A stretch of DNA of 64,000 nucleotides. Source: Macrothele yani (Eukaryota > Arthropoda > Arachnida > Araneae > Macrothelidae). Both the position numbers and the translations under genes were made by a program. The notes below the pieces were generated by a model, which made no database searches, was not told where the DNA came from, and was given only the letters and a program-made list of their open reading frames with translations. Shown here in pieces: positions 63,721 to 64,000 of the stretch. The stretch is taken from NCBI GenBank assembly GCA_039090855.1, contig CM077005.1, positions 14,423,921 through 14,487,920 on the forward strand, written 5' to 3'. The first letter of the stretch is position 1; every line of letters starts with the position of its first letter.

Positions 63721-64000
63721 AGGTTATTTCTGTAGTGGATCGTCCTGCTCGAGTGTGGTAGGTCCACCATATCTCATACCAGAGTCCTTTAAATTATTTG
63801 TGTCTTTTTAATCAGATAAGTTCACCAGTGTGGGGGATTAGCTCACAGCTGATGGTTCCAGTTGGTCATTCCACCTAAGGGTTCTGGAACAAAACCCAAT
63901 GAGTTGGGGTCTTTTTGCCAATGTCACACAGAATTATCTGGTACCTCAACAAAAATTGATATTGAAGCTTAAATTTGTGTCAGTTTCCAAGATTCATAGA
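63721..64000 (-). other. probable LINE D 5' UTR, right edge
   Basis: It adjoins the endonuclease start and contains no recognised coding. GGGGGATTAGCTCACAGCTG and similar could be UTR. The 5' end of the element is not seen. Confidence 0.4.

Noticed and set aside
52633..64000. Final MAP7-domain exon (RKKRVEEIM-type end)
   Set aside because: I searched the remaining sequence by eye for an acceptor followed by a phase-2 Lys/Arg and VE-IM-RTR reading and saw none. It is probably beyond the right edge.

Overview
The window is a stretch of an animal nuclear genome. It is AT-rich, carries GT/AG introns several kilobases long and microsatellites, and is packed with eukaryotic transposons. The mixture of elements fits an arthropod, perhaps a chelicerate or crustacean, but I cannot name the species. 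It contains Penelope-like elements (PLEs), several mariner and Tc1 families, an APE-type LINE, a Helitron, a MULE, hAT-like elements and a tRNA-derived SINE. I see no bacterial-type operon, no CRISPR array and no free-standing RNA gene.

The only host gene I can support runs on the + strand from about 13.5 kb to beyond the right edge. Five exons (13527-13775, 25966-26172, 37027-37214, 46573-46753, 52529-52632) encode part of a MAP7/ensconsin-family microtubule-binding protein. The first two carry a basic Ser/Pro/Lys-rich linker. The last three carry the charged coiled coil of the MAP7 domain, which recruits kinesin-1 in known family members. The 5' end and the rest of the gene lie outside the window or were not recognised. 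Exon phases agree throughout except at exon 2, where one extra A in a run of six breaks the frame.

The rest is transposon sediment. 0-13 kb: an 88-89-bp tandem array, a possible hAT-like element, SINEs, three decayed mariner-type elements and a palindromic PLE. 14.4-18.9 kb: a composite PLE with one long copy, an extra terminal repeat and an inverted truncated copy, bounded by a perfect 12-bp target-site duplication. 19.4-23.9 kb: a possible TIR element and a Tc1 element split by an hAT-like element. 26.2-32.2 kb: a twin-primed LINE, then a four-level nest (LINE, PLE, TIR element, MITE). 34.5-45.3 kb: a foldback element with a tRNA-like core, two mariners, a Helitron with both ends, another palindromic PLE and two Tc1-type elements. 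47.6-58.7 kb: a Tc1 element with an insertion, a MULE fragment, nested mariners, another palindromic PLE and a mariner with a long open transposase frame. 59.3-64 kb: minus-strand LINE fragments with RT and endonuclease.

The most striking pattern is that all five PLE insertions recognised are inverted dimers with their 3' (GIY-YIG) ends facing outward. The arms and spacers differ from one to the next, so these look like independent events with a common mechanism. A second pattern is that three LINE structures break within about 25 nt of the same point in the LINE sequence.
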